DNA of 52,529 nucleotides from Actinomycetes bacterium. Its GTDB lineage: Bacteria > Actinomycetota > Acidimicrobiia > Acidimicrobiales > Acidimicrobiaceae. The notes under the pieces were generated by a model that searched no databases, was not told the DNA's origin, and saw only the letters and a list, made by a program, of their open reading frames with translations. Where the stretch lies: contig JAKARV010000014.1 of assembly GCA_021819205.1 (NCBI GenBank), forward strand, positions 1-52,529, read 5' to 3'. Made by a program: the position numbers and the translations under genes. Positions 26,444-35,586 of this stretch are shown here, piece after piece (the first letter of the stretch is position 1; each line of letters starts with the position of its first letter).

Positions 26444-26686
26444 ATGGAGACCGACTTTGATCCGCAAGCGATGGTCGAGCGCTTCAAATCCCGGGCAGAA
26501 GCGGTACGACGCAGGGGGATACCGCCCGTCGAGGGCGCCGAACGGCAGCGCTTCGTCCGCCAAGCAGCCGAAGACTATCAGGACTTTGCGATCCTGGCAG
26601 ACGCCGAGGTCGACTTCACCGATGGAGTCCTCACCTTCCGGATCGACCTGCGCCGAAAGAGCGAAGCGGCTTCGGAAGAGCGGTAA
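26444..26686 (+). CDS. Small conserved-looking hypothetical protein
   Basis: This is an 80-residue acidic/basic soluble protein with an excellent ribosome site (AGGAGG six bases before the ATG). Residues 1-55 are predicted helical (AMVERFKSRAEAVRRRG, FVRQAAEDYQDFAIL). A short beta hairpin, VDFTDGVLTFRIDLRRK, follows. No family is recognised. The 3' end overlaps the convergent RNase D gene by 56 bp. Confidence 0.65.
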   Translation: METDFDPQAMVERFKSRAEAVRRRGIPPVEGAERQRFVRQAAEDYQDFAILADAEVDFTDGVLTFRIDLRRKSEAASEER

Positions 26687-27860
26687 TCTCCTCGACCACC
26701 GAAACGCCCTCCACGCGCAGCGTCGCCTCCCCGGAGACGACGCGGTCGAGGGACTCCCCAACCAACTCGTACCTCCAACCGCCAGCGAGTGGCCCACTCC
26801 GGCTTGCCACGTAGAGCGCGATCTCCTCCCTGGAGGCGATGAGCGTCGGGTCAATTCCCACACCGAGGGCGCGCGAGTGGACCATGGATGCGCACAGGAG
26901 CACCAGCGGCAGCTGCTCGGGAGAGGCGGTCATCGACGCCGGTAGGTCGTCTGCTGCCTCGGATCCGTGCGAGCGCGACTCCGCGACCACCGCCACCAAC
27001 TCGTCGACCACCTCCCTCCGCATCCGGCGGGGCTCGACTCCGCGGATCGCCAGCAACGCCTCTCGCGACTCCGGAAGCGCCTTGGCGATGGCGGCAACCG
27101 CCAGGTCCGAGAGAACCGTCTTCACCGGAACGTCGATCTCCCGCGCCCGCTGCTCCCGCCATGCGGCCACCTTGGCAGCCACCCGCTTCGCCTCCCGGTC
27201 GAGGCCACGGCACTCGCGGATCCGCAGCCAGGCGTGATCGGGCGCCATCGCGCTCCGCCTCCGGTGCGTCGCCACAGCCATCTCCTCTAGCGCCCACTCG
27301 TAACGGCAAAGCTCGGCGAGCTCGGAGGCGATCCGGCTCCTCAGCTCCCAGAGGTGATCGACGTCACTGGCGGCGTAGCTCAGCTGCTCGGGAGAGAGGG
27401 GACGGGCCATCCAGTCGGAGAGCCGGGCGGACTTGGTGATCTGGATTCCCAGGAAGTGGGCGAGCAAGGCTCCGAGAGAGGCCTTCGCGAGTCCCACAAA
27501 GCCGGCGGCGATCTGGGTGTCAAAGACTCGCTCCGGCCGAATGCCGACCGATCGCTCCAGGATCTCGAGATCCTGCTCGGCGGCGTGGAATATGAACTCG
27601 CGTCCCGGGTCGGAAAAAGCCGGTGCGAGCGGCTCCAGCGGGGTGGTCAAGGCGTCGATGAGAAAGATCTCCTCTCCCGCTTTGATCTGGAGCAATGCCA
27701 ACTTCGGGTAGTAGGTCCGCTCCCGGTGAAACTCGGTGTCGACCGCCGCCCAACGGACCGCGGACACAGCCTCCAGCACCCGCTCCATCTCCTGCTCTCC
27801 AGATATCCAGATGGCCCGCTCGCCGCCCCCTAAGTCCCGGGCAATCTTCCCGGAGTCCAC
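26631..27860 (-). CDS. rnd: Ribonuclease D-like 3'-5' exonuclease with HRDC domain
   Basis: The 409-residue protein carries the DEDDy exonuclease motifs: AAVDTEFHRERTYYPKLALLQ at about residues 38-58 (Asp and Glu), FIFHAAEQDLEIL, and YAASDVDHLWEL with the final Tyr and Asp. HRDC-like helices follow (KTVLSDLAVAAIAKALP), as in RNase D, which trims tRNA 3' ends. The frame is open to 27974, but GTG 27860 has GAGGAGAGG directly upstream and avoids overlap with the flavin-reductase gene, so I chose it. It overlaps the convergent small ORF by 56 bp. Confidence 0.88.
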   Translation of the reverse strand: MDSGKIARDLGGGERAIWISGEQEMERVLEAVSAVRWAAVDTEFHRERTYYPKLALLQIKAGEEIFLIDALTTPLEPLAPAFSDPGREFIFHAAEQDLEILERSVGIRPERVFDTQIAAGFVGLAKASLGALLAHFLGIQITKSARLSDWMARPLSPEQLSYAASDVDHLWELRSRIASELAELCRYEWALEEMAVATHRRRSAMAPDHAWLRIRECRGLDREAKRVAAKVAAWREQRAREIDVPVKTVLSDLAVAAIAKALPESREALLAIRGVEPRRMRREVVDELVAVVAESRSHGSEAADDLPASMTASPEQLPLVLLCASMVHSRALGVGIDPTLIASREEIALYVASRSGPLAGGWRYELVGESLDRVVSGEATLRVEGVSVVEEITALPKPLRSFGAGRSGR

Positions 27861-27915
27861 GCCTCTCCTCAGACGACCTCCAACCTCGATCGATGCCGAA
27901 CCCGCTTCACGCGGC

Positions 27916-28431
27916 TCAACCACCGTAGTGCATCCTGGTATCCAGCATAGATAGTGTTGGACCCCAACTGCCAACGGGGACTACCTCGTCCACCCCGACG
28001 ACCTCGAGAAGCAGCAACGCGTGGCTGGCAAACTCCACCGTCGACAGGTGCCGCAGCCGGATCAGCCCCAGCGCCTCCTTCGGCACCAGCAGGCCGGAGA
28101 GGTTCAGCACCTCCACCCCGTTGAGCGCGAGCGTGCCCTGACGCTGGGTCACCGGATGCGGCTTCGCAAACCGGACCGCCAGCGACTTTGCCTCCTTGGG
28201 CAAGATGACCAGCCCGGCCTGCGCACCGGTGCGGAGCATCTCCAGCGACACCGACTTCGACTCCACCGCCACCGCCACCACCTTGGGCTCGGTAGCGACC
28301 TGCATCACCTGCGAGATCGTCATCAGGTGGAACCGCTCCTCCGCCCCCAGGCTGAGGATGTAGAGTCCCGTGGTGAGCTGCCAGAGGGCGCGCCGCAGCG
28401 CGTTGCTCGCCCGGCCTACACTCTCAGACAT
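27916..28431 (-). CDS. Flavin reductase-like (FMN-binding split barrel) protein
   Basis: The 171-residue protein resembles the flavin reductase/flavoredoxin domain: RRALWQLTTGLYILSLGAEE at the N terminus, LMTISQVMQVATEPKVVAVA, then SKSVSLEMLRTGAQAGLVIL. FMN binding is inferred from this pattern. No oxygenase partner is adjacent. The ATG at 28431 has AAGGGG eight bases upstream. That ATG overlaps the ATG of the HIT gene on the opposite strand within the palindrome CATG (28429-28432). The frame is open further upstream, but that stretch is the antisense of the HIT gene. Confidence 0.75.
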   Translation of the reverse strand: MSESVGRASNALRRALWQLTTGLYILSLGAEERFHLMTISQVMQVATEPKVVAVAVESKSVSLEMLRTGAQAGLVILPKEAKSLAVRFAKPHPVTQRQGTLALNGVEVLNLSGLLVPKEALGLIRLRHLSTVEFASHALLLLEVVGVDEVVPVGSWGPTLSMLDTRMHYGG

Positions 28432-28855
28432 GGACTGCCCCTTCTGTGCCACTATCGCCGGCGGCCAACTGCTAATAACGCGCACCCAGGCCACCTCGGT
28501 CATCCTCGACCGCGCGCCGCTCTTCCCCGGGCACTGCCTAGTCGTCCCCAACCTCCACGTCGAGACCGTCCTCGACGCCAGCTCAAAGACCCTTGCCGAC
28601 CTGGCCGAGATGGAGAGGATGGTCGCGAAAGCGCTCATGGACTCCCTGGGAGCGGACGGGGTGCTTACCTTGACCAACACCATCGTATCGCAGTCGGTGA
28701 TGCATCTGCACACCCACGTGATCCCCAGGCGGCGCGGGGACGGGTTGCGGGGCTTTCTCTGGCCCCGGCAGCGATACCACAGCTCCGCTGAGGCAGACGG
28801 CTACCGGGACCAAATCAGAGCAGCGCTCGCCAGCTACGCCTCCACCACCACGTAA
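28430..28855 (+). CDS. HIT-family nucleotide hydrolase/transferase
   Basis: This 141-residue protein shows a typical HIT start, MDCPFCATIAGG, with a CPFC zinc-type motif. LFPGHCLVVPNLHVETVLD follows, and the histidine triad is MHLHTHVIPRR, whose middle His is the nucleophile. HIT proteins hydrolyse nucleotide phosphoramidates or dinucleoside polyphosphates. The divergent flavin-reductase gene shares the start-codon palindrome, so each ribosome-binding region lies inside the other gene's coding sequence. The 3' end overlaps tyrS, convergently, by 22 bp. Confidence 0.9.
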   Translation: MDCPFCATIAGGQLLITRTQATSVILDRAPLFPGHCLVVPNLHVETVLDASSKTLADLAEMERMVAKALMDSLGADGVLTLTNTIVSQSVMHLHTHVIPRRRGDGLRGFLWPRQRYHSSAEADGYRDQIRAALASYASTTT

Positions 28856-30096
28856 TCCTTCTTCCCCCGCCGCAGCACCATGAACCGGTGCGCATTGAGG
28901 TCGGCGGAGAGGAGGTCACGGCCGGGTTCAAGGCGGGCGCCGTTGAGGTACACCCCTCCCTGATCGATCAGCCGCCGCGCCTCCGACTTGGAGCGGACCA
29001 CTCCCCCCTCGACCAGAACCGAGGCCGGCTCCGCGCCCCCCGCCAGCTCGGCGGGAGAGAGCCGGACCCGTGGTGCCTCGCCCAGCGCCACCGCGACCAC
29101 CTCCGGAGGCTGGAGCTCGAGGTTCCCGGCAAAGAGCGCTCTCGCCGCAATCTCGGCCCGCTTCGCCTCCTCTTCGCCATGGACCATGGCGACGACCTCC
29201 CACGCCAGCCGGTGGTGGGGCTCGCGATCTCCCGGCGACTCCTCGAACCGGGCGGCGATCTCGTCAATCTCGGCCAGCTCAACCAGGGTGAGCAGCTGGA
29301 GGTACTCGATCACCTTGGCATCGTCGGAGCGGACCAGGAACTGGTATAGCTGGTAGGGGCTGGTCCGCTCCGGATCGAGCCAGAGGGCGTTGCCGGTCGA
29401 CTTGCCAAACTTGGTGCCATCCGCCCTGGTGATCAGCGGTACCGTAAGCGCAAACGCTTCCGCCCCCCTCGCCTTTCTGATCAGGTCGATACCCGCGGTG
29501 ATGTTGCCCCACTGGTCGGAGCCGCCGATCTGGAGGGTACAGCCGTAACGGTCGAAGAGCTGGAGAAAGTCGTATGCCTGCAGGACCATGTAGCTGAACT
29601 CGGTGTAGGAGATGCCGGTATCGCCGAGGCGGGAGCGCACCGACTCCTTGGCGAGCATCTCGGAGAGGGTGAAGTGCTTGCCGACATCGCGGAGGAAGGA
29701 GATCAGGTCCAACTCCCCGAGCCAGGATCGGTTATCCACCATGATCGCAGCGCTATCCCCGTCAAAGTCGAAAATCCGGGCCATCTGCGCCGTGATGGCG
29801 GCGGTGTTTTTGCCAAGCGTATCGTCGCCAAGCAGCTGCCGCTCGGCCGATCTCCCGGACGGATCCCCGATCATGCCGGTACCGCCCCCGGCTACCAGGA
29901 TCGGGCGGTGGCCAGCAAGCTGGAGCCTGCGGAGCGTCACCAACCCCAGCAAGTTGCCGAGATGGAGCGAGTCGGCGGTGGGATCGAAGCCGGCGTAGAC
30001 GGTTAGCCGGGAGTGGTCGAGTTGACCTACCAACCGGCCCGAGCTGAGCTGGCGCAGCAGGCCGCGACCCCGAAGATCGTCTGAAAGCAACACCAC
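28834..30096 (-). CDS. tyrS: Tyrosyl-tRNA synthetase
   Basis: This 420-residue class I synthetase charges tRNA-Tyr. The HIGH-type motif is SLHLGNLLGLV (near residue 45) and the KMSKS-type motif is KFGKSTGN (about residue 233). Substrate-site stretches VYAGFDPTADS, LQAYDFLQLFDRYGCTLQIG and GSDQWGNITAG are visible. The C-terminal S4-like RNA-binding domain begins near residue 350 (VVRSKSEARRLIDQGGVYLNG). Length is normal for the bacterial TyrRS type. The gene lies 5 bp after menD on the same strand. Confidence 0.96.
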   Translation of the reverse strand: MVLLSDDLRGRGLLRQLSSGRLVGQLDHSRLTVYAGFDPTADSLHLGNLLGLVTLRRLQLAGHRPILVAGGGTGMIGDPSGRSAERQLLGDDTLGKNTAAITAQMARIFDFDGDSAAIMVDNRSWLGELDLISFLRDVGKHFTLSEMLAKESVRSRLGDTGISYTEFSYMVLQAYDFLQLFDRYGCTLQIGGSDQWGNITAGIDLIRKARGAEAFALTVPLITRADGTKFGKSTGNALWLDPERTSPYQLYQFLVRSDDAKVIEYLQLLTLVELAEIDEIAARFEESPGDREPHHRLAWEVVAMVHGEEEAKRAEIAARALFAGNLELQPPEVVAVALGEAPRVRLSPAELAGGAEPASVLVEGGVVRSKSEARRLIDQGGVYLNGARLEPGRDLLSADLNAHRFMVLRRGKKDYVVVEA

Positions 30097-30101
30097 GCCT
30101 C

Positions 30102-31805
30102 CTAAAGAGCTTCCAGGCGCCGGACCACCTGGGCAGCGCCGCTATAGAGCCTATCCAGCTCGATACCGGTGGCTTCCCGGTCAAAAGCCGCCACTCCGAC
30201 CGCAAAACCACCTCCCCGGGCGATCTCGATTAGCTGGTCTACGCTGGCGGTCGAGGTGACCGGTATCTGCCCGATCCCGGCCGCAGCCAGGAGTGCCGGA
30301 ATGTCACTTTGGTGGGGGGTGACAAAAAGCCGCTCGTTGACCGGTCCCGGTATCACCGCCGCTGGCGGTACCCGATCGAAAATGACTCCACCCCGATTGT
30401 CGAGCACCAGGATCGCGGCTCCTTCCGGGAGCGGAAGCTGCCTCAGTGCCAAGAGATCGTAGAGCAGGGCAAGGTCCCCGGTGACCAGCACCGAGGGAGC
30501 ACGATTGGCCTCGGCCGCGCCTAAAAAACTGGCAACCACCCCGTCGATCCCGTTTACCCCGCGGTTGGCGAGTACCCTCGCCGCACCGTGCCCGCCAAAG
30601 TTGTCGAGGTAGCGGATCGGCATCGATGATGAGGCGAAGAGCACTTCTCCGGCGCGAAGCGAGCGGTGGAGGTGGCGAACCAGCCCCGGCTCCGAAAAGC
30701 TGGCGAGTTCACTCTCGAGCCAGGCATCGACCTCCCGTTCGATCGCAAAGAGCGCCGGCTCCAGGCAGCGAGCACGGCGGGCAGCGGCGGCGGCTGCCGT
30801 TGCCCCGATCGCGGCAAAGGCGAACTGGGTCGACAGCGCCAGCGGATCGCGGTACCCGCCCCGCTCCACCAGATGGAGAATCTCCCCGCCGGCCTCTCGG
30901 CACCTTTGGAGCCACGATCCCAGCGGGCGCGACGCCGGAACTTCGCCCGCCACCACCACCACCTCGGGAAGGAGCGCCGGGCTAGAGGCGGCGGCAAGGA
31001 TCGCATCGTAGTGGCGGATTGGGTATCCTTCCCCACCCCAGCCCCCGGCCCGGGAGTCGGCGATCAGCGGCCACCCCAGCGTGTCGGAGAGCCGGCCAAG
31101 ACCGGCGATCCCCGGGCCGATCTCGCCCCCCGCCACCAGCCAGCCACGACGGGACGGGTCGAACCACACCGCCGACTCCGAAGTTGGAAGCGGCGCCAGC
31201 TCCGGCCTCGGCGGCCTCCGCAGCCGCGAAGCTGGCGGGAACTCGACCACCTCCTCGGAGACCAGCGGCTCGGCGATGTGCAGGTTGATCTGGACCGGCT
31301 GGAGACCGGTGGGAAGGCCGGTGGCGAGCGCCACCACGCGAAGCCCCGCCTGGACCACGTCTTTTGGCATCGCGCCCGCAAGCTCAAGCCGCACCGTAGG
31401 GGCAAAGGCGGCGTAGGGGGATACCTGATCGAGCGTCTGCGCCGCGCCAACCCCCTGCAACGAGAGCGGCCGGTCGGCGGTCATTACCAACAGCGGGACT
31501 CCCGCCGCGCTCGCCTCCGCCACAGCCGGGAGCGCCTCGATTGCGGCCGTTCCCGAGGTGGTTACCAGCACCACCGGATTGCCGGAGCGTTTCGCGAGCC
31601 CAAGTGCGTAGAAGGCGGCAGCGCGCTCGTCTAGGCCGATGGTGAGCTCGACTCCGGTCTCCGCCACAGCCAAAGCGAGCGGGGTGGAGCGCGATCCCGG
31701 GCAGAGCACCGCCCGATCGCAGCCGAGCTCGAATAGCGTGTCGAAGAGAAGGCGCGCGAGCGCGACGTTTTGGCCAAAAGGGGTAGAGATTGATCTATCA
31801 AACAC
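30102..31805 (-). CDS. menD: MenD, SEPHCHC synthase
   Basis: The 567-residue thiamine-diphosphate enzyme condenses isochorismate with 2-oxoglutarate in menaquinone synthesis. Visible are VLCPGSRSTPLALAV, the catalytic-Glu neighbourhood LVTTSGTAAIEALPAVAEAS, MTADRPLSLQGVGAAQTLDQ, and the C-terminal ANRGVNGIDGVVASFLGAA and VTGDLALLYDLLALRQLPL leading to the ThDP/Mg site. The GTG start at 31805 has AGGAGGAG about six bases upstream. That start region overlaps the divergent menH start by 16 bp. Confidence 0.95.
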   Translation of the reverse strand: MFDRSISTPFGQNVALARLLFDTLFELGCDRAVLCPGSRSTPLALAVAETGVELTIGLDERAAAFYALGLAKRSGNPVVLVTTSGTAAIEALPAVAEASAAGVPLLVMTADRPLSLQGVGAAQTLDQVSPYAAFAPTVRLELAGAMPKDVVQAGLRVVALATGLPTGLQPVQINLHIAEPLVSEEVVEFPPASRLRRPPRPELAPLPTSESAVWFDPSRRGWLVAGGEIGPGIAGLGRLSDTLGWPLIADSRAGGWGGEGYPIRHYDAILAAASSPALLPEVVVVAGEVPASRPLGSWLQRCREAGGEILHLVERGGYRDPLALSTQFAFAAIGATAAAAAARRARCLEPALFAIEREVDAWLESELASFSEPGLVRHLHRSLRAGEVLFASSSMPIRYLDNFGGHGAARVLANRGVNGIDGVVASFLGAAEANRAPSVLVTGDLALLYDLLALRQLPLPEGAAILVLDNRGGVIFDRVPPAAVIPGPVNERLFVTPHQSDIPALLAAAGIGQIPVTSTASVDQLIEIARGGGFAVGVAAFDREATGIELDRLYSGAAQVVRRLEAL

Positions 31806-32614
31806 GCCAGCTCCTCCTAAACAGTGTGGTCTCCGCGATCGAAATCCAGGGGGGCGGGACGGGGTCGCTCCTGCTTTGGCACGGCTTCACCCAGAGCCGC
31901 TGGGCGCTTATAAACCTGCTCGCGCCGGTCCTCGCCCCCCACTACTCCCGGCTTGCCTTTCTCGACAACCCCGGTCACGGCGCCCTCGCTGCCTGCCCGG
32001 AGCCGGGCGCCTACTTCGCCGCCATCGAGTCCGCCTGGCCGGCGGCAGATCTCTTCGGCTACTCGATGGGCGGGCGCCTCGCCCTCTGGCACCTCGCGAC
32101 CTACCCGGCGGCCACGCGCTCCGCGGTGGTGATCTCCGCCCACCCGGGCCTCGAGGCCGCTGCCCGGCCGGCGCGGATCGCCTCCGACCACCGCCTCGCC
32201 GAGAGGATCACCGCACTCCCCAGCCCTCTCGGCATCGGCACGGCGAGCGTGCAGTTCACCGCCTTCCTCCTGGAGTGGAACGCCAACCCGCTTTTTGGAT
32301 CGCGAACTCTCGACCGGCACGATCTCGCCGTCCGGCTCCGCTCGGAACCAAAACAACTTGCGCTCTCGCTGGAGCGCTTCGGCACCGGACGGCAACCCGA
32401 CGTTGCCGTGGCGGTCGCCACCTCCGGCTCCCGAATCCTCTACATCGCCGGCGAACTCGACGCCGCCTACCGCCGGCATGGAGCGCAGCTCTCCACCATC
32501 CCCAACGTGACCGCGCTCACGGTCGCCGGTGCGTCGCACGACGTTATCGCCCACGACCCGGAGTACGTCTCCAGAGCCGCGGCCACCTTCCTCACTGGAT
32601 TCGGCCTCACCTGA
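31790..32614 (+). CDS. menH: MenH-like alpha/beta hydrolase (SHCHC synthase)
   Basis: The 274-residue protein has LLLWHGFTQSRWAL near residue 28, FLDNPGHGAL, the nucleophile elbow LFGYSMGGRLALWHLATYP and a C-terminal acid/His pair (YIAGELDAAYR; VAGASHDVIAH). GYSMGGR and the position between menD and menA fit MenH, which removes pyruvate from the MenD product. TTG at 31790 has AAGGGG six bases upstream, so I accept it although it overlaps menD by 16 bp on the other strand. A GTG at 31826 is the alternative. The 3' end overlaps menA by 8 bp. Confidence 0.85.
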   Translation: MIYQTRQLLLNSVVSAIEIQGGGTGSLLLWHGFTQSRWALINLLAPVLAPHYSRLAFLDNPGHGALAACPEPGAYFAAIESAWPAADLFGYSMGGRLALWHLATYPAATRSAVVISAHPGLEAAARPARIASDHRLAERITALPSPLGIGTASVQFTAFLLEWNANPLFGSRTLDRHDLAVRLRSEPKQLALSLERFGTGRQPDVAVAVATSGSRILYIAGELDAAYRRHGAQLSTIPNVTALTVAGASHDVIAHDPEYVSRAAATFLTGFGLT

Positions 32615-33476
32615 TCAGGCCGAAAGCAGTAACCGCCGAAGCGATCAGGGCCAGCCTGCCGGTTCCCGCCAGCACCTTGATAAGGTCACGGCCGGAGTCG
32701 CCGCGGATCATGGCCCGGAGAAGCGGCACGGACGTTGCCGCCGGGAGCAGGAGGAGAAGCGCCCAGGGGGTCTCTCCAACCGCCGCGGCGAGCGCCACAA
32801 TCCCGGCCACCACCAAAACCGAGTAGAGCGCCCGGGTCTTCCGGTCGCCGATGCGCACCGCCAGCGTAAGCTTGGCGGCGCTCCGGTCTCCCGGAATATC
32901 TCTGAGGTTGTTGACGACAAGGATCGCCGTAATCAGCATGCCAATCCCCACCGCACCAGCCAACCCGGCATCGTTGACGGTGCCAGCCTGGACGAACTCG
33001 GTCCCAACGGTCGCCACCAGCCCAAAAAAGACAAAGACGAAAAGTTCGCCAAAACCAAGGTATCCGTAGGGGGTGGAGCCGCCGGTGTAGAACCACGCCG
33101 CCACGATCGCGGCCGCGCCGACCAGGATCAGCCACCATCCCGCAAGCGCGGCCAGAACCAGGCCAGCGATGGCGGCGGCAGCAAAGGAGAGGTAGGCGGC
33201 GAGCTTGACCCGCTTCGGCGCGGCCAGGCCCTGCCCTACAAGCCTGACCGGTCCAACCCGCTCGCGATCAGTGCCTCGGATGCCGTCGGAGTAGTCGTTT
33301 GCGTAGTTCACCCCGATCTGGAGGAGGAGCGCCACCGCGAGCGCCAACAGCGCCCGGAGCGGCTCAAAGTGGCCAAGCTGGAAGGCGGCGCCGCTGCCGA
33401 CGATGACCGGCGCCCCCGAGGCGGGAAGGGTGCGCGGACGCGCCCCCTCGATCCACTGGGCGACGGTGGCCATCAC
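32607..33476 (-). CDS. menA: MenA, 1,4-dihydroxy-2-naphthoate polyprenyltransferase
   Basis: This is a 289-residue UbiA-superfamily membrane enzyme that prenylates dihydroxynaphthoate. The two Asp-rich, Mg-diphosphate-binding motifs are [20 protein letters not shown] (about residues 58-77) and [20 protein letters not shown] (about 192-211), with eight or nine hydrophobic helices. The ATG at 33476 overlaps the menB stop codon by 4 bp. This is the classic ATGA coupling, so menB and menA are co-translated. Confidence 0.94.
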   Translation of the reverse strand: MMATVAQWIEGARPRTLPASGAPVIVGSGAAFQLGHFEPLRALLALAVALLLQIGVNYANDYSDGIRGTDRERVGPVRLVGQGLAAPKRVKLAAYLSFAAAAIAGLVLAALAGWWLILVGAAAIVAAWFYTGGSTPYGYLGFGELFVFVFFGLVATVGTEFVQAGTVNDAGLAGAVGIGMLITAILVVNNLRDIPGDRSAAKLTLAVRIGDRKTRALYSVLVVAGIVALAAAVGETPWALLLLLPAATSVPLLRAMIRGDSGRDLIKVLAGTGRLALIASAVTAFGLIR

Positions 33477-34306
33477 GGCCTCCGCGGGAACCGGCCAAAG
33501 TCAGGTTGCCGCTTCCCTACGTATGCGTTCCTGCCCTCCTGCCCCTCTTCGGACATGTAGAAGAGCATCGTGGCATCCCCAGCAAGCTGCTGGATCCCGG
33601 CAAGGCCATCGTCGGCGGCGTTGAAGGAGGCCTTCAGCAGCCGAAGCGCGAGCGGCGAGAGCTTGAGCATCTCCCGCGCCCAGATCACCGTCTCCTCCTC
33701 CAGCCGCTCGAGCGGCACCACGGCATTGACCAGCCCCATTTCCAGCGCCTCGGCGGCATCGTACTGGCGGCAGAGGAACCAGATCTCCTTGGCCCGCTTG
33801 AGCCCTACGGTCCGCGCCAAAAGGCCCGCCCCGTAACCGCCGTCAAAGCTGCCGACCCGCGGGCCGGTCTGCCCGAAACGGGCGTTGTCGGCGGCAATGG
33901 TAAGGTCACAGACCAGGTGGAGAACGTGGCCCCCCCCGATGGCGTACCCGGCGACCATCGCCACCACCGGCTTGGGAAGCCTCCGGATCTGGACCTGGAG
34001 GTCGAGAACGTTAAGCCTCCCGATGCCGGCCGCGGCGACCGAGTCGTCGCCAAGGTAACCGTCGTTCCCCCGAATCCGCTGGTCACCGCCGGAACAGAAG
34101 GCGAGCGGCCCCTTCCCGGTGAGGATGACGACTCCGACCTCGGGATCGTCGCGGGCCATGTCGAATGCGGTGGAAAGCTCGAAGAGGGTTTGGGGCCTGA
34201 AGGCGTTCCTTACCTCGGGCCGGTTGATGGTGATCTTGGCGATGCCATCCATGACCTCGTAGACGATGTCCCCGAACTCCCCGCGCCCGGTCCAGTCGAA
34301 TTCCAT
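33473..34306 (-). CDS. menB: MenB, 1,4-dihydroxy-2-naphthoyl-CoA synthase
   Basis: This 277-residue crotonase-fold enzyme closes the naphthoate ring. Visible are [16 protein letters not shown], the oxyanion loop [50 protein letters not shown] (a MenB hallmark with the catalytic Asp region) and [20 protein letters not shown]. The C terminus ends [16 protein letters not shown], also typical of MenB. I chose ATG 34306 by family length; the frame is open to 34705 but the extra part is antisense of menE. Confidence 0.96.
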   Translation of the reverse strand: MEFDWTGRGEFGDIVYEVMDGIAKITINRPEVRNAFRPQTLFELSTAFDMARDDPEVGVVILTGKGPLAFCSGGDQRIRGNDGYLGDDSVAAAGIGRLNVLDLQVQIRRLPKPVVAMVAGYAIGGGHVLHLVCDLTIAADNARFGQTGPRVGSFDGGYGAGLLARTVGLKRAKEIWFLCRQYDAAEALEMGLVNAVVPLERLEEETVIWAREMLKLSPLALRLLKASFNAADDGLAGIQQLAGDATMLFYMSEEGQEGRNAYVGKRQPDFGRFPRRP

Positions 34307-34393
34307 CAAAGTTCGAGTCTCCTTGCTATGTGGAGGGCTGGCACGGCTGCGGCCCCTCCAACCCGGCCCAACCCATCCCCTAGACTCTAGAAG

Positions 34394-35503
34394 GTGCGCC
34401 ACCTCTACGCTATTCAACTGGAACGCACCCAGCGGCTGGTTGCCACCATTGCCAAGGTCTGGTCTCAAGGAGATGCGATCGCCATCGTCGACACCGACGC
34501 GCCCGGAGACCGCGCCCGCGAGCGGCTGGCAGCGCTCCGTCCCCACTTCCTGGTGACCGGGGGAAAGGTTACCCAATGGGACCCCGACGCGCCCTTGATG
34601 GGCCCCAACGATCGGGTGGTGGTCGCCACCTCCGGCACCACGGGCCCTCCCAAGGCTGTGGTCCATACCGAAGAGGCCTTGGCTGCATCGGCAAAAGCGG
34701 TGCACGCCCGGCTGGCGGCCACCCCCGCAGACAAATGGGTGTGCGCCCTCTCCCCGCTCTACATCGGCGGGCTGGCGATAATCACCAGGTCGCTGCTGGA
34801 CGGTTTGCCGGTCATAATCGTGGACGGCTTCGGCCAGGATCGCTTGGACCGCGCCGCCAACGAGGGGGCGACGCTGGCGGCGGCGGTCACCCCGGTCCTG
34901 TCCCGGGCGGATCTCTCCCGATTCCGCACGGTACTCCTCGGCGCCCAGCCGGCTCCGGGGCGGATGCCCGAAAACGCCATCTCCACCTACGGGATGACCG
35001 AGACCGGCTCCGGCGTGGTCTACGGGGGGATCCCTCTTGGGACCGTCGAACTCTCGCTCCGCGCCGGCGAGATCTACCTCCGCGGCCCGATGATCGCCAC
35101 CACCACCCGGGACGGATCCGCGATCGTCGACGGCGATGGCTGGCTGGCCACCGGGGACGTGGGCGAGATCGACCGCGAAGGACGGCTCCAGGTCCTGGGG
35201 CGCGGCGCCGACCTGATCAACACCGGCGGAAACAAGGTCTCGCCCGACCGGGTGGAGGCGGCGATCCGCGAGGCTGGAGCGCTGCTCGACGACTTTGCCG
35301 TCTTTGGAGCCACCGACCCGGTCTGGGGAGAGGTGGTCGCGCTGGCGTACTCGGGCCCGGCCCGAACCTCGCTAGCCGGCCTCCAGGAGGCGATCCGGGA
35401 GATGGTGGAGCCCTATGAACTCCCCCGGGCGATGCTCCGCTTCCCCTCCATCCCGCGCACCGATACCGGGAAACCGAAACGGGCCCTGCTCCGAGAGGGC
35501 TAG
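34394..35503 (+). CDS. menE: MenE, O-succinylbenzoate-CoA ligase
   Basis: This 369-residue adenylate-forming ligase has the P-loop-like [30 protein letters not shown] (A5 motif), [21 protein letters not shown] split by [16 protein letters not shown] (A7/A8), and the C-terminal Lys in [11 protein letters not shown]. Its short length, with an abbreviated N terminus, matches actinobacterial MenE. It activates o-succinylbenzoate with CoA before MenB acts. It starts with GTG, divergent from menB with 87 bp between. It ends just before a strong hairpin terminator. Confidence 0.93.
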   Translation: MRHLYAIQLERTQRLVATIAKVWSQGDAIAIVDTDAPGDRARERLAALRPHFLVTGGKVTQWDPDAPLMGPNDRVVVATSGTTGPPKAVVHTEEALAASAKAVHARLAATPADKWVCALSPLYIGGLAIITRSLLDGLPVIIVDGFGQDRLDRAANEGATLAAAVTPVLSRADLSRFRTVLLGAQPAPGRMPENAISTYGMTETGSGVVYGGIPLGTVELSLRAGEIYLRGPMIATTTRDGSAIVDGDGWLATGDVGEIDREGRLQVLGRGADLINTGGNKVSPDRVEAAIREAGALLDDFAVFGATDPVWGEVVALAYSGPARTSLAGLQEAIREMVEPYELPRAMLRFPSIPRTDTGKPKRALLREG

Positions 35504-35538
35504 CTGCGGCCCTGACCCAATTGTTTGGCAAAAAGACG

Positions 35539-35570
35539 AACCGGGGGCCCGCTTTCGCCAACCCCCGGTT
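35539..35570. terminator. Hairpin terminator between menE and permease
   Basis: A perfect 9-bp inverted repeat, AACCGGGGG (35539-35547) and CCCCCGGTT (35562-35570), encloses a 14-base loop between the convergent menE and APC permease genes. T-rich or A-rich flanks are short, so it could end transcription from either side with moderate strength. Confidence 0.75.
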
Positions 35571-35586
35571 CAACCAAGATCGCGGC

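Noticed and set aside
33506-34390. 294-residue plus-strand frame
   Set aside because: Antisense of menB, whose crotonase motifs are complete on the minus strand.
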